From: Lachnospiraceae bacterium
Lineage (GTDB): Bacteria; Bacillota; Clostridia; Lachnospirales; Lachnospiraceae
Length of the DNA: 64,000 nucleotides
Reading direction: 5' to 3'
NCBI GenBank assembly: GCA_014804355.1
Contig: JAAUZY010000060.1
Coordinates: forward strand, 1-64,000
Shown here: one piece after another, positions 61,947 through 64,000 of the stretch
How positions within the stretch are numbered: position 1 is the stretch's first letter
Layout of the letters: every line of letters starts with the position of its first letter
Position numbers and translations under genes: made by a program
Notes under the pieces: model-generated
Database searches by the model: none
What the model was told of the DNA's origin: nothing
The model's input: the letters and a program-made list of their open reading frames with translations, nothing else

Positions 61947-62294
61947 TTATAACTCCTTAATCACTTCCACCGTCTTGTCATACGCCTTTGTCGCATGTCT
62001 CATATGGTGCATAATGCTCTCCTCATCATAAGGCCCATTCCGCAGCTCCTCCGTCAGAGGACCCACATAATCCAAGATTCCGCCCAGACCGAGATTACCG
62101 CACAGTCCCTTGACCGTGTGCGCATATGTAAACGCATCCTTCCAGTTTTTATCGGCAACCGCCTGCTGCAAACCGCCGTAGTTCTTATCATCCACAAATT
62201 TCTTCAACATTCTCAGATAAAAATCTTCTTTACCCATAAAGCGCTTAAGCACCTCATCGTACTCTACCCCGACTGCCATTAATTTTTCTTTCAT
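61947..62294 (-). CDS. Hpt domain phosphotransfer protein
   Basis: 115 aa from ATG 62294 (MKEKLMAVGVEY), behind GGGAGAATG. A four-helix histidine phosphotransfer domain: the phospho-accepting His lies in AHTVKGLCGNLGLGGI (H-x-x-K-G, about residue 59). It relays phosphate between receiver domains in a multistep two-component pathway. No histidine kinase or receiver gene is in the window. Next to, and divergent from, a chemoreceptor gene. Confidence 0.9.
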   Translation of the reverse strand: MKEKLMAVGVEYDEVLKRFMGKEDFYLRMLKKFVDDKNYGGLQQAVADKNWKDAFTYAHTVKGLCGNLGLGGILDYVGPLTEELRNGPYDEESIMHHMRHATKAYDKTVEVIKEL

Positions 62295-62500
62295 TATGCA
62301 TTCTCCCTTATTCAAAATTAAACAAGAAAATCCTATATTTAGCTTACGTTGTTTTGGGACAAATGGCAAGTGTTTTCTTAAAAAAACAATACCAAAGTTG
62401 GCTCAAACGTTTAAGTTGGTGTAATTATGTATATCCCTATTAAATATACACAAAATCGCTTTGACTATTTTGTCACAATTAGTAAATTATGCTTTTCACA

Positions 62501-62530
62501 TCAAAAAAAGCTATTAATTTCGCGTATAAT
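62501..62530 (+). promoter_or_regulatory. Possible promoter of the second chemoreceptor
   Basis: In the 297-base divergent gap, GCGTATAA (62522-62529), with TCAAA 16 bases upstream, resembles the flagellar sigma-D consensus (TAAA-N15-GCCGATAA, 6 of 8). TATAAT (62525-62530) could also be a sigma-A -10, but no -35 fits. Confidence 0.35.
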
Positions 62531-62591
62531 ATGGTATTATAACTAAAACGATTAAGTAACGCGATAGGACAATCAACCAGGAGGTTATATT

Positions 62592-64000
62592 ATGAAAAAG
62601 CTGTCTTCCATCAAAGCAAAGATCTCATTCGTCATGATCCTGTTTATCACAGCGGCGGTCATCATTGCCATCATCGTCAATTACAAATCTCTGACTAATA
62701 TGGCTCACGATACGCTGACTGACTACATAAGCGATTCTCTTCTGGAAATCGTCAAAGCGCACGGTGCCGGTATCGATGAATCCATCGAGAAATACAACTC
62801 CACCATGAAATATCTGGACAGTTCGGAGAATTTCTTTGTCTTCCACCTCAACAACGGCAACAAATTTTCCAAAGAAGTACATGCGTCGCTAAAAAAATAT
62901 ATGGAATCCAATCCTACCCATGAGAGCATAAACTACGTGTGCGGCGATGACCTGCTGCTCCTTGCAAGCTCCATCGAATCAACAGAAGGCGTTTCCTACG
63001 CTGATCGGGGATTTGTGAAATATATCATGGAGAACAACCTCCCGGCACAGAGCAATATCTTCTTCGATGAGGAAACAGGCGAACCGATGATCTCTATCGG
63101 CGTACCCCAGACAAGCAACTATGATGACACTACCCTCGGCGGCGTTCTGTTTACCAATATCAAAGTGTCCCTCCTCGCAGATGAGCTCACCGACATCAGC
63201 GTATTTGATTCGGACACCAGTTATGCCTGCCTGTTAGACAGCAACGGTGTCTTCATCTACCATCCGAACGAGTCCCTGGTAGGTACGAAATCCGATAACC
63301 CGACAATCACTGCGGTGGTGGATCAGATCGCTGCCGGCAGCGCGCCTGCCGCCGGTCTTGTCACCAATGAAAGTACCGGACAATATCTGGCTTACAATGT
63401 GTCTGATTTAAATAACTGGATTTTCTGTCTCCTGATGGATCAGGATGTCATTCTGGATCCGCTGGTAGAAATGCGGCAAAGCGCCGTCTCTACCAGCATC
63501 GCTACCTGCCTGATCATTATCGCGGTCTTTACCGTGCTGGGCTTCATTTTCGCAAGCACCATCACCACGCCGATCAAAACCGTAACTAATGTCATCAGCA
63601 GGACTGCCGATCTGGACATCTCTCTGGACACCTCCTATCATTCTCTGCTGAAACATAAGGATGAAACCGGTGAAATGAGCCGTGCCCTCCAGAAGATGAG
63701 GAGTTCCTTCCGCCGTATGATGACAGATATTTCCTCGGCTTCGGAATACATCAGCAACAGCGCGGATCAGCTTCACCAGATCGCAACCACGGTAAACGAC
63801 AATGCCAACGACAATTCCACCACTGCCCAGCAGGTATCCGCCAGCATGGAACATACCGCCCAGAACACGGAATCCATCAGCAATGAAATGCTGGAAGTGG
63901 AGCAGAACACCTCTGACATTACCGCAAAAGCACGGGAAGGTGTAAGTCTGTCCGAAGAAATCATGAAGCGCGCCGAGAAACTCAAGGAAGACACCATACA
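62592..64000 (+). CDS. Methyl-accepting chemotaxis protein, 3' truncated by window edge
   Basis: At least 469 aa, open to the end of the window and so missing from the ORF track. AGGAGG lies eight bases before the ATG. Membrane helix at about 11-32, a large extracellular double-Cache-like sensor (YVCGDDLLLLASS, RGFVKYIMEN, ISIGVPQTS, YACLLDSNGVFIYHPNESLVGT, YNVSDLNNWIF), second helix at about 303-323 (IATCLIIIAVFTVLGFIFA), HAMP, and the beginning of the signalling domain. The Cache pattern suggests small organic ligands. Divergent from the Hpt gene. Confidence 0.93.
   Translation, partial: MKKLSSIKAKISFVMILFITAAVIIAIIVNYKSLTNMAHDTLTDYISDSLLEIVKAHGAGIDESIEKYNSTMKYLDSSENFFVFHLNNGNKFSKEVHASLKKYMESNPTHESINYVCGDDLLLLASSIESTEGVSYADRGFVKYIMENNLPAQSNIFFDEETGEPMISIGVPQTSNYDDTTLGGVLFTNIKVSLLADELTDISVFDSDTSYACLLDSNGVFIYHPNESLVGTKSDNPTITAVVDQIAAGSAPAAGLVTNESTGQYLAYNVSDLNNWIFCLLMDQDVILDPLVEMRQSAVSTSIATCLIIIAVFTVLGFIFASTITTPIKTVTNVISRTADLDISLDTSYHSLLKHKDETGEMSRALQKMRSSFRRMMTDISSASEYISNSADQLHQIATTVNDNANDNSTTAQQVSASMEHTAQNTESISNEMLEVEQNTSDITAKAREGVSLSEEIMKRAEKLKEDTI

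Noticed and set aside
61594-61960. Two overlapping ORF-track frames (61594-61866 minus, 61739-61960 plus) as genes
   Set aside because: Both contain DTREHFAQSA because they read the two arms of the inverted repeat; neither has a ribosome site or domain.
1-64000. CRISPR array
   Set aside because: No set of regularly spaced short direct repeats was seen; the only tandem repeats are the malE linker and the 54-bp pair.

Overview
This window looks like a chromosome segment from a gut-type Lachnospiraceae (Clostridia). That inference rests on gene content only. It carries lipoprotein-based maltodextrin uptake without its own MalK, intracellular GH53 and GH42 enzymes under LacI regulators, many small Lachnospiraceae-type conserved hypotheticals, an RNF-free but chemotaxis-rich background, Gram-positive ribosome sites (GGAGG) and a clpC/radA neighbourhood. 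No ribosomal RNA gene or named marker allows a species call.

Layout. 1-2.8 kb: AT-rich type I restriction-modification locus (hsdM, a half-length hsdS, and a second hsdS facing it), whose two hsdS genes share an in-frame 15-bp inverted repeat; this looks like a phase-variable invertible specificity switch. 2.9-6.7 kb: TetR regulator, a conserved hypothetical, and a 754-aa protein with a cyclic-nucleotide-binding N-terminus. 6.9-15.7 kb: maltodextrin/starch locus (secreted GH13 amylase lipoprotein, MalG, MalF, MalE, MalQ, divergent LacI). 15.7-18.9 kb: operon of a large uncharacterised protein, a zinc-ribbon protein and a GH53 endo-galactanase. 19.3-21.5 kb: chemoreceptor and DUF3842 protein. 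21.6-23.5 kb: His/Cys-rich secreted protein, P-loop kinase and ECF-transporter S component with a structured leader. 23.6-28.4 kb: a VTC-domain / DUF4956 / CotH-like / CotH operon. 28.5-31.7 kb: LacI regulator and divergent GH42 beta-galactosidase. 31.8-38.5 kb: two sigma-factor loci, one with an ABC-2 exporter and a divergent paralogous permease, the other with a probable anti-sigma protein. 38.6-39.3 kb: tRNA-Trp and a lipoprotein. 39.3-44.1 kb: heterodimeric ABC exporter and LCP protein. 44.3-54.5 kb: a long co-directional run purE-purM-purN-purD, zinc-ribbon/HTH, SH3b protein, GntR, clpC, hypothetical, radA. 54.6-61.5 kb: M29 aminopeptidase, small membrane proteins, pyrE, pyrF, NUDIX-like, TPR lipoprotein, YdcF. 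61.6-64 kb: a foldback element, an Hpt protein and a second chemoreceptor cut by the window end.

How it fits together. The maltodextrin locus would degrade starch outside the cell, import maltodextrins by MalEFG with a shared ATPase encoded elsewhere, and process them with MalQ. The two galactan-related units (GH53 operon at 15.7-18.9 kb and GH42 at 29.7 kb) share near-identical LacI-type operator sequences, so the LacI at 28.5 kb probably controls both although they are 10 kb apart.

Most noteworthy non-coding structure: the hsdS inverted repeat, a two-hairpin dispersed repeat with compensatory base changes (8.8 kb and 22.0 kb), a second dispersed repeat (28.4 kb and 53.9 kb), a 226-bp foldback element at 61.6 kb, a thiamin-pyrophosphate-riboswitch-like sequence between an ABC ATPase and its permease (35.3 kb), and a terminator-like leader in front of the ECF S-component gene. 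All family names come from reading motifs; no database search was run.
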